Source: Streptomyces sp. TLI_146
GTDB lineage: Bacteria; Actinomycetota; Actinomycetes; Streptomycetales; Streptomycetaceae
Direction: 5' to 3'
Assembly (NCBI RefSeq): GCF_002846415.1
Contig: NZ_PJMX01000001.1
Coordinates: 7,254,001 to 7,318,000, forward strand
Length of the DNA stretch: 64,000 nucleotides
Below the pieces are notes generated by a model, which was not told the origin of the DNA, ran no database searches, and was given only the letters and a program-made list of their open reading frames with translations. Shown here one piece after another: positions 26,536 to 35,789 of this stretch. Each line of letters begins with the position of its first letter. Within the stretch, counting starts at the first letter, position 1. The position numbers and the translations under genes were made by a program.

Positions 26536-27842
26536 GCGCGCCCGTGCGGGAGATGCCTGCGAGTGTCCGGGTGAAGGCGCGTCCGGCGGACACCGTGCTC
26601 GCCCGTCGCCGCAGGCTGGCCGGGCTGGTGTATCTGCTGCTGCCGGTCCCGCTGATCTGGCTCTCGCTCGCCTTCTACCACCACGACTTCGAGTCCACCG
26701 CCCGGGTGGTCGTGGAGGCCGGAACGGTCGGCAACGAGATGCGTCCGCAGGCCGACGTGAAGCTGCGGGGCGTGGTGATCGGGCGCGTCGCGAAGGTCGA
26801 CACGGACGGCCGGACCGCCCGGCTCACCCTGGCCATGAAGCCGGGGCAACTGCGCCGGGTGCCCTCGGACGTCACGGCCCAACTGCTGCCCACCACGCTC
26901 TTCGGCCAGCGGTACGTGGCGCTCGTGCCGCCCGCCCGGCCCTCCGCGCGACCGCTGGCGCCCGGCAGCGTCATCCCGAAGGACCGCAGCCGCAACGCCG
27001 TCGAACTGGAGACGGCGCTCGACCACCTGCTGCCGCTGCTCACCGCCGTACAGCCGCAGAAGCTCTCCGCGACCCTCACGGCCGTCTCGGACGCGCTGCG
27101 CGGACGCGGCGACAGGATCGGCGCCTCGCTCGCCCAACTGGACGCCTATCTCGGCAAGTTCAACCCTCAGCTGCCCGTCCTCAACCGGGACATCAAGGAG
27201 TTCGTACGGGCTGGCGAGGGGTACGCGCGGGCGGCGCCCGACATCGTCGACGCGCTCTACGACGCGACCACCACCAGCGCCACGCTCGCCGCCGAGCAGC
27301 ACCGGCTGGCGACGGTGTACGCGTCGGTGACCACCTCGTCCCAGGACCTCACCACCTGGATCCGGCAGAACCGGGCCAACCTCATCCGGGTCACGGCCGC
27401 GAGCCGCCCCACCCTCCGGATCCTCGGCCGGTACGCCCCGGCCTTCCCCTGCACCCTGAAGACCCTGGCCGACTTCGTCCCCGCGATGGACCGCGCCCTC
27501 GGCAAGGGCACCGACGCCCCGGGGCTGCACGTCGACGTGACGGTGGTCCGGGACCGGGGCGCCTACCGGCCGGGCCACGACGCCCCGGCCTACACCGCCA
27601 CCGGCGGCCCGGCCTGCTACCCGGTCCCGTACGGTGGCGGGCCCGGGTCCGGGCAGGCCCCGGCGTCCCCGGCGCTCGCCACCGTCGGCGGCGGGCTCGG
27701 CGTGGCCAACTCGCCGCAGGAGAACGCCCTGGTGAACGAGGTGCTCGCGGCCGGGGAGCGACGGACGCCCGACGCGCTGCCCGACTGGTCGAGCGTGCTC
27801 GCCGGGCCGGTGCTGCGGGGCGCGGAGGTGAGGCTGAAGTGA
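26532..27842 (+). CDS. mceA: MCE-family protein, position A
   Basis: 436 residues from ATG 26532 (ATGA overlap). One N-terminal membrane span (LAGLVYLLLPVPLIWLSLAFY), an MCE domain at about 45-120 (EMRPQADVKLRGVVIGRVAKV), then a long helical region (about 150-310) and a C-terminal part with FPCTLKTLADFVP. Mce subunits form a hexameric tube that carries lipids across the envelope to the YrbE permeases. Confidence 0.93.
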   Translation: MSAPVREMPASVRVKARPADTVLARRRRLAGLVYLLLPVPLIWLSLAFYHHDFESTARVVVEAGTVGNEMRPQADVKLRGVVIGRVAKVDTDGRTARLTLAMKPGQLRRVPSDVTAQLLPTTLFGQRYVALVPPARPSARPLAPGSVIPKDRSRNAVELETALDHLLPLLTAVQPQKLSATLTAVSDALRGRGDRIGASLAQLDAYLGKFNPQLPVLNRDIKEFVRAGEGYARAAPDIVDALYDATTTSATLAAEQHRLATVYASVTTSSQDLTTWIRQNRANLIRVTAASRPTLRILGRYAPAFPCTLKTLADFVPAMDRALGKGTDAPGLHVDVTVVRDRGAYRPGHDAPAYTATGGPACYPVPYGGGPGSGQAPASPALATVGGGLGVANSPQENALVNEVLAAGERRTPDALPDWSSVLAGPVLRGAEVRLK

Positions 27843-28873
27843 ACCGGGCCCCCCTCACCGGACCGCTCCTCAAGTCGGCGGTCTTCGTCCTGGTCACCGT
27901 GCTGGCCACCACCGTGCTCGCGCTGAGCATCAGCAACACGGGCCTGGGCGACAAGGACACGTACAAGGCGTGGTTCACCGACGCCACCGGGCTCACCGAG
28001 GGCGACTCGGTACGGATCGCGGGCGTCAAGGTCGGTCAGGTCGAGTCGGTCGAGATCGTCCAACGGCGGTACGCGGAGGTGCGGTTCTCCGTGAAGCGAG
28101 GCCGGGTCCTGCCCGCCTCCAGCACCGCCTCGATCAAATACCTCAACATGGTCGGTCAGCGCTATGTCGCCCTGGAGCGCGGCACCGGCCCGCTCGGGCA
28201 GCCGCCGATGCGGCCGGGCGGCACCATACCGCTGCGCCGCACCTCGCCCGCGCTCGACCTCACCCAGCTGTTCAACGGCTTCCAGCCGCTGTTCCAGGGG
28301 CTCTCCCCGGCCGAGACCAACAAGCTGGCCGGTTCCGTCGTCCAGGTCCTCCAGGGCGAGGGCCCCACCGTGGAGAGCCTGGTCACCACCATCGGGTCGG
28401 TCACCAGCACGCTCGCCGCCAAGGACGCGGTGATCGGGTCGGTGGTCGACGGCCTCAACACCGTGCTGCGGACGGTCAACACCCGCGAGACCCGGCTGAC
28501 CGGCCTGATCGACACCCTCGACGAGCTGGTGGCGGGCCTCTCCGGCGACCGCAAGCCCATCGGGCAGGCGATCAGCTCCCTGTCGGCGCTGACCACCAGC
28601 ACCGCCGGACTGCTCGACGAGGGCCGGGCGCCGCTGCGCGACAGCATCGACCAGCTCGGCCGCGTCTCCGCCAATCTCGCCGACGACGGGCCGCTCCTGG
28701 AGCAGTTCCTGCGGCGCACCCCGGACAAGATGCGGGCCGTCACCCGCCTCGCCTCGTACGGGAGTTGGCTCAACCTGTACCTCTGCGAGGCCAGGGTGAC
28801 AGGCGTCGCCACCGACGACGGCAGCCCGCCGCCCACCGGCATCGCGACCAAGGACCAGAGGTGCCGCCGATGA
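27839..28873 (+). CDS. mceB: MCE-family protein, position B
   Basis: 344 residues from GTG 27839 (GTGA overlap). N-terminal membrane span (SAVFVLVTVLATTVLALSI), MCE domain with LTEGDSVRIAGVKVGQVESV at about 50-125, helical coiled region, and a short C-terminal tail with LYLCEARVTG. Subunit of the lipid-transport tube. Confidence 0.93.
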   Translation: MNRAPLTGPLLKSAVFVLVTVLATTVLALSISNTGLGDKDTYKAWFTDATGLTEGDSVRIAGVKVGQVESVEIVQRRYAEVRFSVKRGRVLPASSTASIKYLNMVGQRYVALERGTGPLGQPPMRPGGTIPLRRTSPALDLTQLFNGFQPLFQGLSPAETNKLAGSVVQVLQGEGPTVESLVTTIGSVTSTLAAKDAVIGSVVDGLNTVLRTVNTRETRLTGLIDTLDELVAGLSGDRKPIGQAISSLSALTTSTAGLLDEGRAPLRDSIDQLGRVSANLADDGPLLEQFLRRTPDKMRAVTRLASYGSWLNLYLCEARVTGVATDDGSPPPTGIATKDQRCRR

Positions 28874-29943
28874 TACGAGCACGCGTCCGGCGCGGCCGCG
28901 AGCGGGCGCGCAGACCGCTCGCCGAACGGCACCCCGTGGCGATCGCCGTCGTCGGTCTGCTCACCATGACCCTCATCGGGCTGCTCGTCTACAACGTCAA
29001 GGCGCTGCCGTTCCTCGGCGGCGGGACCCGCTACACCGCCGACTTCAAGGAGTCGGCCGGGCTCCACCCCGGCGACGAGGTCCGCATCGCGGGCGTGAAG
29101 GCCGGGGAGGTGAACGCGGTCGGGCTCGACGGGCCCAAGGTGAAGGTGTCCTTCACCGTGAAGGACGCCTGGGTCGGCGACGCCAGTACGGTCGGGATCG
29201 CCATCAGGACGCTCCTCGGCTCCAAGTACCTGGCGGTCGACCCGCGCGGCACCGCCGCCCAGAACCCGCACCGGCGCATCCCGATCACCCGCACGACCTC
29301 CCCGTACGACGTGCTGGACGCGCTCGACGGACTCGGCGAGACCGTGGGTGAACTCGACACGCGGACGCTCGCCAAGAGCTTCGAGACGCTCTCGGCCACC
29401 TTCAGGAACACCCCGCCGGGCGTGCACAAGGCCGTCACCGGACTGGCCGACCTGTCGCTGACCATCGCGAGCCGCGACGAGCAGATCACCCGGCTACTCA
29501 AGGGCACCGACCAGGTCACCAGGACGCTGGACGGCAAGAAGGACCGGGTGCGCGGCCTGCTGGCCAGTGGCGGGCAGCTCCTCGCCGAGGTCGGCTACCG
29601 CAGGGACGCCATCCACGGCCTGCTCACCGGCGCGCGGAACCTGAGCATCCAGCTCAGCGGGGTCGTCGCGGACAACAGGGCAAGGCTCGGGCCCGCGCTG
29701 GACTCGCTCGACCGCGTCACGGCGGTCCTCGCCAGGAACAAGGCGGGCCTCGACCGGATCCTGGCCCAGGCGGGCCCGTACTACCGCCTCGTCGGCAACA
29801 CCCTGGGCAACGGCCACTGGATGGACAGCTATCTGTGCGGCCTCGTCCCCAGGACGTATCTGCCCCCGGGCAGCCCACCGCCGGACGGCTGTATGCCGCC
29901 CAAGGCCACGGGACCGAAACCAGGGAAGGAGAGCCGGAGTTGA
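28870..29943 (+). CDS. mceC: MCE-family protein, position C
   Basis: 357 residues from ATG 28870, overlapping mceB by four bases. N-terminal span (VAIAVVGLLTMTLIGLLVYNV), MCE domain with LHPGDEVRIAGVKAGEVNAV, helical region with SQLSG-like segments, and a C-terminal Cys pair YLCGLVPRTYLPPG and DGCMPP. Subunit of the transport tube. Confidence 0.93.
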   Translation: MIRARVRRGRERARRPLAERHPVAIAVVGLLTMTLIGLLVYNVKALPFLGGGTRYTADFKESAGLHPGDEVRIAGVKAGEVNAVGLDGPKVKVSFTVKDAWVGDASTVGIAIRTLLGSKYLAVDPRGTAAQNPHRRIPITRTTSPYDVLDALDGLGETVGELDTRTLAKSFETLSATFRNTPPGVHKAVTGLADLSLTIASRDEQITRLLKGTDQVTRTLDGKKDRVRGLLASGGQLLAEVGYRRDAIHGLLTGARNLSIQLSGVVADNRARLGPALDSLDRVTAVLARNKAGLDRILAQAGPYYRLVGNTLGNGHWMDSYLCGLVPRTYLPPGSPPPDGCMPPKATGPKPGKESRS

Positions 29944-31013
29944 GGCCTTCGCGATTCACCGTGGCCCGGCCGCGCGGAGCCGCTGCGCCCCGGCCGCGCA
30001 AGCTCCTCGCGCTCGGCGTCGCGTTCGCGTTGCTGGTCGCGGCCGGCGTCTCGGCCGTCGCCGTGCGGGTCCTGGGCGACGACGGTGCCCTGCACCTCAC
30101 CGCGTACTTCGACCGGACGGTCGGCGTGCACGAAGGGTCGGATCTGCGCGTCCTGGGCGTAAGGGTCGGCAGCGTCGGCCGCATCCGGCCCGAGGGCCGC
30201 CAGGTGCGGGTCGCTCTGCGCGTGCGCAAGGGCGTACGGATTCCGCAGCTCGTGCGGGCGGTCGTGGTCGCCCCGAGCGTCGTCTCCGGCCGTTTCGTGC
30301 AGCTCAGCCCCGCCTACAGCGGCAGCGGGCCGATGCTGGCGGACGGGGCGGTGATTCCGCGCGAGCGGACCGCGACCCCGATGGAGGTCGACGAGCTGGC
30401 CAAGAGCGTCAGCGGCCTCGTCGAGGCGCTCGGTCCCGACGGCGCCAACAAGAAGGGCGCGCTCTCGGACCTCATCGACACCGGCGCCAAGAACCTCAAG
30501 GGCAACGGCGACGCCGTCGGCCGTACCGTCCAGCAGCTCGGCGGCGCCGCCAAGGTGCTCGGCGGATCCAGCGCCGACCTGGTCAGGACCGTGCGCCGGC
30601 TCCAGTCGTTCGTCACGATGCTGAAGGAGAACGACGGCACGGTCCGCACCACCGAACAGCGGCTCGGCGACGTCACCACCTTCCTCGCGGGCGAGAAGGA
30701 CGACCTCGCGGCCGCCCTGGGCCGGCTCGGGACGGCCCTCGGCCAGGTGAGGACCTTCATCCGCGACAACCGGGGCAAGCTGAAGAAGGACGTCGACCGG
30801 CTCGCCACGCTCACCCAGTCGCTCGTCGACCAACGGGCCTCCCTGGGCGAGGCGTTGGACACGCTGCCGCTCGCCGCCGCCAACCTGGAGAACGCCTACG
30901 ACCCGGCGACCCGCACCATCGACGGCCGCGCCGATCTCAACGAGCTCGGACCGCTGCCGCTGCCCGCCGCCGAGACGTACGGGCGGCCGAGCGCACCGGG
31001 GGCCGGGCGGTGA
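29940..31013 (+). CDS. mceD: MCE-family protein, position D
   Basis: 357 residues from TTG 29940, whose TTGA overlaps the mceC stop as in the rest of the operon; GTG 29961 is an alternative. N-terminal span (LLALGVAFALLVAAGVSAVAV), MCE domain with VHEGSDLRVLGVRVGSVGRI, helical region rich in leucine, C-terminal NAYDPATRTIDGRADL as in mycobacterial MceD/F-type tails. Confidence 0.9.
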   Translation: MRPSRFTVARPRGAAAPRPRKLLALGVAFALLVAAGVSAVAVRVLGDDGALHLTAYFDRTVGVHEGSDLRVLGVRVGSVGRIRPEGRQVRVALRVRKGVRIPQLVRAVVVAPSVVSGRFVQLSPAYSGSGPMLADGAVIPRERTATPMEVDELAKSVSGLVEALGPDGANKKGALSDLIDTGAKNLKGNGDAVGRTVQQLGGAAKVLGGSSADLVRTVRRLQSFVTMLKENDGTVRTTEQRLGDVTTFLAGEKDDLAAALGRLGTALGQVRTFIRDNRGKLKKDVDRLATLTQSLVDQRASLGEALDTLPLAAANLENAYDPATRTIDGRADLNELGPLPLPAAETYGRPSAPGAGR

Positions 31014-32155
31014 GGCGCGCCGTCGCGCGGGGCGGACTCGCGCTGTGCGCCGCGGCCGTCGTCACCGGTCTCGCGATGGTGCCGGGCGTCGGGCTGCCCT
31101 CGTTCCACGGGATCGAGGATCTGCCGCTGCCCGGCGGCGCCGACCTCGGCAGCCACCCGTACCGCGTCACCGCGGTCTTCAAGGACGTCACCAGCCTCTT
31201 CCCGCAGTCGTCGGTCAAGGTCGACGACGTTCCGGTGGGGCGGGTCGAGAAGATCACGGTGAGCGGGGACGACTGGCTGGCCCGGGTGACCATGAAGGTC
31301 AACGGCAAGGTGCGCCTGCCCGCCGACGCCTACGCCAACTTGGAGCAGTCCAGCCTGCTCGGCGAGAAGTACGTCCAGCTCGTCGCGCCCGGCGACCTGG
31401 CGCCGCGCCCCGACCTCAACGACACCACCGGCCCGCGCCGCGCCGCCGTCGTACGCGACACCGTTCCGCTGGCGGACGGCGCGGTGATCCCGCTCGCCCG
31501 CACCAACCGCAACGCCGAGGTCGAGGAGGTCTTCGGCGCCCTGTCGATGCTGCTCAACGGCGGCGGGGTGCAGCAGATCAACACCATCACGCGCGAGCTG
31601 AACCGCGCTCTCGACGGCCGGCAGTCCTCGGCCCGTTCCGTGCTCACCCGGATCGCGGCCTTCGCCAAGGACCTCGACGGGCACCGCGGCGATCTCACGG
31701 ACGCGCTCGGCGCCCTCGACCGGCTGTCGTCCACCGTGGCCGCCCGGGACACGAAGGTCGGCACGGTACTGGACCGGCTCGGCCCCGGCCTCCAGGTGCT
31801 CCGGGACCAGCGCGGCTCGCTCGTCACCATGCTCAGGTCCCTGGACACGCTGTCGACGGCGGCCGTCGCCACCGTCGACCGCACCCGGGCCGACCTCGTC
31901 GCCGACCTGCGGGCGCTCGCCCCCACCCTGAAGGGCCTGGCCGACGCGGGCCGGAACCTGCCCGCCTCGCTCCAGGTGCTGATGACGTATCCGTTCACCG
32001 ACGAGGTGCTGACCGGCGTCAAGGGCGACTACCTCAACGTCTATCTCAAGGTCGCCGCGCCGCCCGGCACCGTGATCCTCCCGGCGCACGGCGGATCCGC
32101 GCCGCCCGGCGGCGCGCTGCCGCTGCCGCCGGTCGGGAAAGGCGGTGCCCGGTGA
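31010..32155 (+). CDS. mceE: MCE-family protein, position E, without the usual lipobox
   Basis: 381 residues from GTG 31010 (GTGA overlap). The N-terminus has a hydrophobic signal (GLALCAAAVVTGLAMVPG) and then GLPSFHGIEDLPLPGGADLG, which aligns with the mature start of mycobacterial MceE/LprK lipoproteins (GLxSLPLPG), but the lipid-bearing cysteine is absent. The only early Cys is inside the hydrophobic stretch. MCE domain around VTSLFPQSSVKVDDVPVGRVEKI. It may be anchored as a plain membrane protein. Confidence 0.9.
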   Translation: MRRAVARGGLALCAAAVVTGLAMVPGVGLPSFHGIEDLPLPGGADLGSHPYRVTAVFKDVTSLFPQSSVKVDDVPVGRVEKITVSGDDWLARVTMKVNGKVRLPADAYANLEQSSLLGEKYVQLVAPGDLAPRPDLNDTTGPRRAAVVRDTVPLADGAVIPLARTNRNAEVEEVFGALSMLLNGGGVQQINTITRELNRALDGRQSSARSVLTRIAAFAKDLDGHRGDLTDALGALDRLSSTVAARDTKVGTVLDRLGPGLQVLRDQRGSLVTMLRSLDTLSTAAVATVDRTRADLVADLRALAPTLKGLADAGRNLPASLQVLMTYPFTDEVLTGVKGDYLNVYLKVAAPPGTVILPAHGGSAPPGGALPLPPVGKGGAR

Positions 32156-33387
32156 TCACCCTCGGCACGCACCTCAAGAACCTCGCCTTCCTGCTGCTCG
32201 GGGCGCTGGTGCTGGGCTACATCGCGGTGACGTACGCGGACCTGGGCCGCTTCGTCGGCGCGCCGGGCTCGTACACCGTACGCGTCCAACTCGCCGAGAC
32301 CGGAGGCCTGTTCACCGGATCCGGCGTCACCTATCGGGGCGTCGACGTCGGCCGGGTCCGCGGTATCGCGCTGACCCGAGACGGCGTCGAGGCGCGCCTC
32401 GCCATCGACGACGGGACCCCGCCGATCCCCGCCGACCTGGAGGCGAAGGTGGCCGGTCTTTCGGCGGTGGGCGAGCAGTACCTCGACCTCGCGCCCCGCA
32501 CCGACCACGGGCCCTACCTCCACGACGGCGACACGGTCGCCCGCGAGGACACCCGTACGCCCGCCCCGATCACCCAACTCCTCACCGGCATCGACTCCTT
32601 GGCGTCCTCGGTGCCGACGGACGAGCTGCGCACCGCCGTCGACGAGCTCGGCAAGGCGTTCGCCAACCAGGGCTCCAACCTCCAGGTGCTCCTGGACGCG
32701 GGCAGCCAGTTCCTCAACGCCGCCGACCAGGCGCTGCCCGCCACCACCAAGCTGCTCGCCGACGGGGAGACCGTGCTGAGGACCCAGGCCGACAGCACCC
32801 GGGCCCTCTCCTCCTTCGCCACGGGTGCCCGCCGGCTCGCGCGGCAGCTGAAGGACTCCGACTCCGACCTCCGCCGGGTCATCGACCAGACCCCGGGCAC
32901 GGCGGACGAGTTCACCGCGCTGCTGCGTGACACCGACCCCGGTCTGAGCGTGCTCCTCGCCAATCTCACCACCACCTCCGAGCTTCTGGTCACCCGGCAG
33001 CGCGGCACCGAGGAGCTGATGGTGCGCCTGCCCCGGGTGGCCGCGGCGGGCTCCACCGCCGTCGGGCCCGGCGGAGTGAACTTCGGCATGGTCACCACCT
33101 TCTTCAAGCCACTGCCCTGCACCAAGGGCTACGAGGGCACCCCCTACCGCAACGGCCACGACACCTCCGGGAGTACGCACGTGAACACCTCGGCGCGCTG
33201 CACCGCCCCGGCCGCGAGCGGCCAGAACGTGCGCGGTTCGGGCAACGCGCCCAGGGGCCCGATCCCCACCCCGGCCGTGCCGGGCTCGCTGTCCGGCTCC
33301 CGTGGAGGAGCCGGCGTGCTCGGCGCGCCCTCGGTGCCGCCGGGGAGCCCGACGAGCCTCGCCGGTCTGCTGGGAGTGGGGGAGTGA
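32152..33387 (+). CDS. mceF: MCE-family protein, position F
   Basis: 411 residues from GTG 32152 (GTGA overlap). N-terminal span (AFLLLGALVLGYIAVTYADLG), MCE domain with GLFTGSGVTYRGVDVGRVRGI, helical region, and a C-terminal part with two cysteines (PLPCTKGYEGTPYRNG and SARCTAP) and a Gly/Pro/Ser tail. Completes the A-F set of the tube. Confidence 0.92.
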   Translation: MITLGTHLKNLAFLLLGALVLGYIAVTYADLGRFVGAPGSYTVRVQLAETGGLFTGSGVTYRGVDVGRVRGIALTRDGVEARLAIDDGTPPIPADLEAKVAGLSAVGEQYLDLAPRTDHGPYLHDGDTVAREDTRTPAPITQLLTGIDSLASSVPTDELRTAVDELGKAFANQGSNLQVLLDAGSQFLNAADQALPATTKLLADGETVLRTQADSTRALSSFATGARRLARQLKDSDSDLRRVIDQTPGTADEFTALLRDTDPGLSVLLANLTTTSELLVTRQRGTEELMVRLPRVAAAGSTAVGPGGVNFGMVTTFFKPLPCTKGYEGTPYRNGHDTSGSTHVNTSARCTAPAASGQNVRGSGNAPRGPIPTPAVPGSLSGSRGGAGVLGAPSVPPGSPTSLAGLLGVGE

Positions 33388-33391
33388 CGGC

Positions 33392-33889
33392 ATGAGACGC
33401 CGACGGCCGGTTCTCGTCCTGGGGCTCGTACTCGCCCTGGCCCTGTGCGGTGTGTCCGGATGGTCGTACGCGCGGGCCCGGGGCGACGCCGACCTGGCGT
33501 ACGCGCACAGCCGCGACGCGGTACTCGCCGCCGGGCGCCACCACATCGCCCGGCTGAACTCCGTCGACGCCCACGACGTCGACGCGGACCTGGACGCCTG
33601 GCTCGACGCGACGACCGGCCCGCTCCGGGACGAGTTGCGCACGACCCGCGCCGAAAGCGCCCGCGTCATCGCGGAACAGGGCACCACGACCCGCGCCGAG
33701 GTCACCGCCGCGGCCGTCACCGAACTCGACGACCGGTCCGGCACGGCCCGGCTGATCGCGACCGTACGGATACAAGGCGAGCCGCGCACGGGCACCCCGA
33801 CCACCGACCGCAAACGCTTCGAGGCGGGCCTCACGCGCACCCGTGGTGGCTGGAAGCTCGCCTCACTGACCGCCGTCGGGACCGGCTGA
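33392..33889 (+). CDS. Mce-associated membrane protein, type A
   Basis: 165 residues from ATG 33392, with GGGGGAG in the end of mceF as ribosome site. One N-terminal span (PVLVLGLVLALALCGVSGW) and an alpha/beta extracytoplasmic domain with DVDADLDAWLDATTG, VTELDDRSGTARLIATVRI and GGWKLASL. Homologous to the protein at 34510 (same DxLxxWxxxxTG, AVTELD and GWKL landmarks). Mas proteins in mycobacteria stabilise or assist the Mce complex. Confidence 0.8.
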   Translation: MRRRRPVLVLGLVLALALCGVSGWSYARARGDADLAYAHSRDAVLAAGRHHIARLNSVDAHDVDADLDAWLDATTGPLRDELRTTRAESARVIAEQGTTTRAEVTAAAVTELDDRSGTARLIATVRIQGEPRTGTPTTDRKRFEAGLTRTRGGWKLASLTAVGTG

Positions 33890-33903
33890 GAGGAGGGGAC
33901 GCC

Positions 33904-34491
33904 ATGACCACGACCGAGGAGACGGCCGCCGAGGCCCGTGCCGCCGAGGAGACGGCCACCGCGGCCCGCGCCACCGGGGAACCCGCCGCACGCAGACACC
34001 TGCGCCGCTTCCTGCTGCCGCTGCTCGTCGCGGCCCTGGTGGTGGTCAGCGGCGTCCTGCTGCTGCTCGCCGGGCGGACGCAGCACTCCCCGGCCGCCGC
34101 CAACCGCGCCCTCACCGACCGGGCGGCGACCGACGAGGTGCTCGACGAGGTGGGGGCGGCGGTGAGCCGCGTGTTCAGCTACGGCCCGCAGACCCTGACC
34201 CGCACCCGCGCCGACGCCCGGGCCCTGCTGAGCGGCCAGGCGGCCAAGGAGTACGACGCGCTCTTCGCGCAGGTCCAACAGCGCGTGAGAGAACAGGAGC
34301 TGACGCTCACCACGCGAGTCGCCCGCGCCGGGGTCACCCGGCTCACCGGCACCCGTGCGGAGCTGCTGCTCTTCCTCGACCAGACCAGTGTGCGGCGCGG
34401 CGCCGAGGAGACCACGGTGGCCGCGCAGCTCTCCGTGAGCGCCGGGCGCGACGGCGGGCACTGGCGGATCACCGCGATCGAGGCCCGTTAG
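33904..34491 (+). CDS. Mce-associated membrane protein, type B
   Basis: 195 residues from ATG 33904 behind GGAGGGGAC. Ala/Glu-rich cytoplasmic N-terminus (about 40 residues), one span (FLLPLLVAALVVVSGVLLLL), then an extracytoplasmic domain with NRALTDRAATDEVL, VFSYGP, LTTRVARAGV and ELLLFLDQTS. Homologous to the protein at 35109, which has matching NTALSDTAHTGEV, IFSYDH, LTTTVTDSGV and VLVFADQSS segments. Confidence 0.8.
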   Translation: MTTTEETAAEARAAEETATAARATGEPAARRHLRRFLLPLLVAALVVVSGVLLLLAGRTQHSPAAANRALTDRAATDEVLDEVGAAVSRVFSYGPQTLTRTRADARALLSGQAAKEYDALFAQVQQRVREQELTLTTRVARAGVTRLTGTRAELLLFLDQTSVRRGAEETTVAAQLSVSAGRDGGHWRITAIEAR

Positions 34492-34509
34492 GGCGAGAGG
34501 GGAGGTGCC

Positions 34510-35094
34510 ATGGCACGGCTGACACCGACGGCGCGCAGACGGCCGTCCCGTACCGCGACGGCCGGACTCGCGGCCGCGCTGGCCTGCGCGTTCGCCGTCT
34601 GGACGGGCGGTTCCTGGTATGCGTCCGCACACGACGAGCGGGCCGCCTTCGCCCGTACCAGGGACGAGGTGCTGCAGGCGGGCGAGCAGGGCGTACAGAA
34701 CATGAACACCCTCGACCACGGCGACCTGGCCCACGGTCTCGACCTCTGGGAGGAGTCGGCCACCGGCGACCTGCTCAAGGAACTCAAGGACAGCAGGAAG
34801 CAGTTCGCGCAGCAGGTCGAGAGCGCCGGGACCACGACCACCGCCAAGGTCCTCTCGGGCGCGGTCACCGAACTCGACGGACGGGCGGGCCGGGCCCGGG
34901 TGATGGTCGCGATCCGGATCACCGTCGTCGCGGCGGACCGCAGGAGCAGCACCAAGGACAGCCGGATGCTCGGCGAACTCACCCGCACCCCGGCGGGCTG
35001 GAAGCTCAGCCGCCTGGGCCAGGCACCCGTCGGCGACGCGCCCGGTCCCGCCGCCACCCCGTCCGCCGGTACGCCCACCCCCAGCGGCAGCTGA
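34510..35094 (+). CDS. Mce-associated membrane protein, second type A copy
   Basis: 194 residues from ATG 34510 behind GAGGGGAGG. One N-terminal span (LAAALACAFAVWTGGSWYAS) and the same extracytoplasmic fold as the protein at 33392: HGLDLWEESATGDLL, AVTELDGRAGRARVMVAIRI and AGWKLSRL. A Pro/Thr-rich tail ends it. Third of four such genes. Confidence 0.8.
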   Translation: MARLTPTARRRPSRTATAGLAAALACAFAVWTGGSWYASAHDERAAFARTRDEVLQAGEQGVQNMNTLDHGDLAHGLDLWEESATGDLLKELKDSRKQFAQQVESAGTTTTAKVLSGAVTELDGRAGRARVMVAIRITVVAADRRSSTKDSRMLGELTRTPAGWKLSRLGQAPVGDAPGPAATPSAGTPTPSGS

Positions 35095-35108
35095 CCCGGA
35101 GGCCCGCG

Positions 35109-35789
35109 ATGTCCACCACCCGCCACCTCGTCAACCGGCAGCGCCGCCTGGCCGCGCAACGGCCGCCTGCGCAACAGCCGTCCGCGCAACGGCCGCCCGA
35201 TCCCGTGCGGCGCCGGAGACCCACCGCGCCGGCCGCCCGCCCCGCCACGAGCCTCCTGTCCCGGCCACTGCTGCTCACCGCCCTGGCCGTGCTGCTCGCC
35301 GCGTTCTCCGTCCTCGCATACGTCCAGGGCGGGCGGCAGGACACCGCCGGGAGCAACACCGCGCTATCCGACACCGCCCATACCGGCGAGGTCAAGGGTG
35401 CCGTCGACGACGCCGTGCAGGGGATCTTCTCGTACGACCACACCGACCCGGCCCGGACCGAGGCGGCGGCCGCGCGCCGGCTCACCGGTGCGGCCGTGGG
35501 CCAGTACCGGACCTTGATGGGGCCGGTACGGGAACAGGGGCCGGGGCAGAAGCTCGTGCTGACCACCACCGTCACCGACAGCGGTGTCGAGGTGATCGAC
35601 GGGGACCGCGCCCGCGTCCTGGTCTTCGCCGACCAGAGCAGCACCCGTACCGGCAAGGACGGGGGCACCACCGTCGCCGCCGCGATGTTCGCGGTCGACG
35701 CGGTCCGCCGCGGCGGCATCTGGCGGATCGCGAGCCTCGACACCTTCCAGCGCGCCCCGGGCACCCCCACCGGCCAGGGCAAGGAGTGA
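35109..35789 (+). CDS. Mce-associated membrane protein, second type B copy
   Basis: 226 residues from ATG 35109 behind GGAGG. A Gln/Pro/Arg-rich cytoplasmic N-terminus with AAQRPPAQQPSAQRPP repeats, one span (LLLTALAVLLAAFSVLAYV), and a domain matching the protein at 33904. Its TGA overlaps the GTG of the next gene. Confidence 0.8.
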   Translation: MSTTRHLVNRQRRLAAQRPPAQQPSAQRPPDPVRRRRPTAPAARPATSLLSRPLLLTALAVLLAAFSVLAYVQGGRQDTAGSNTALSDTAHTGEVKGAVDDAVQGIFSYDHTDPARTEAAAARRLTGAAVGQYRTLMGPVREQGPGQKLVLTTTVTDSGVEVIDGDRARVLVFADQSSTRTGKDGGTTVAAAMFAVDAVRRGGIWRIASLDTFQRAPGTPTGQGKE

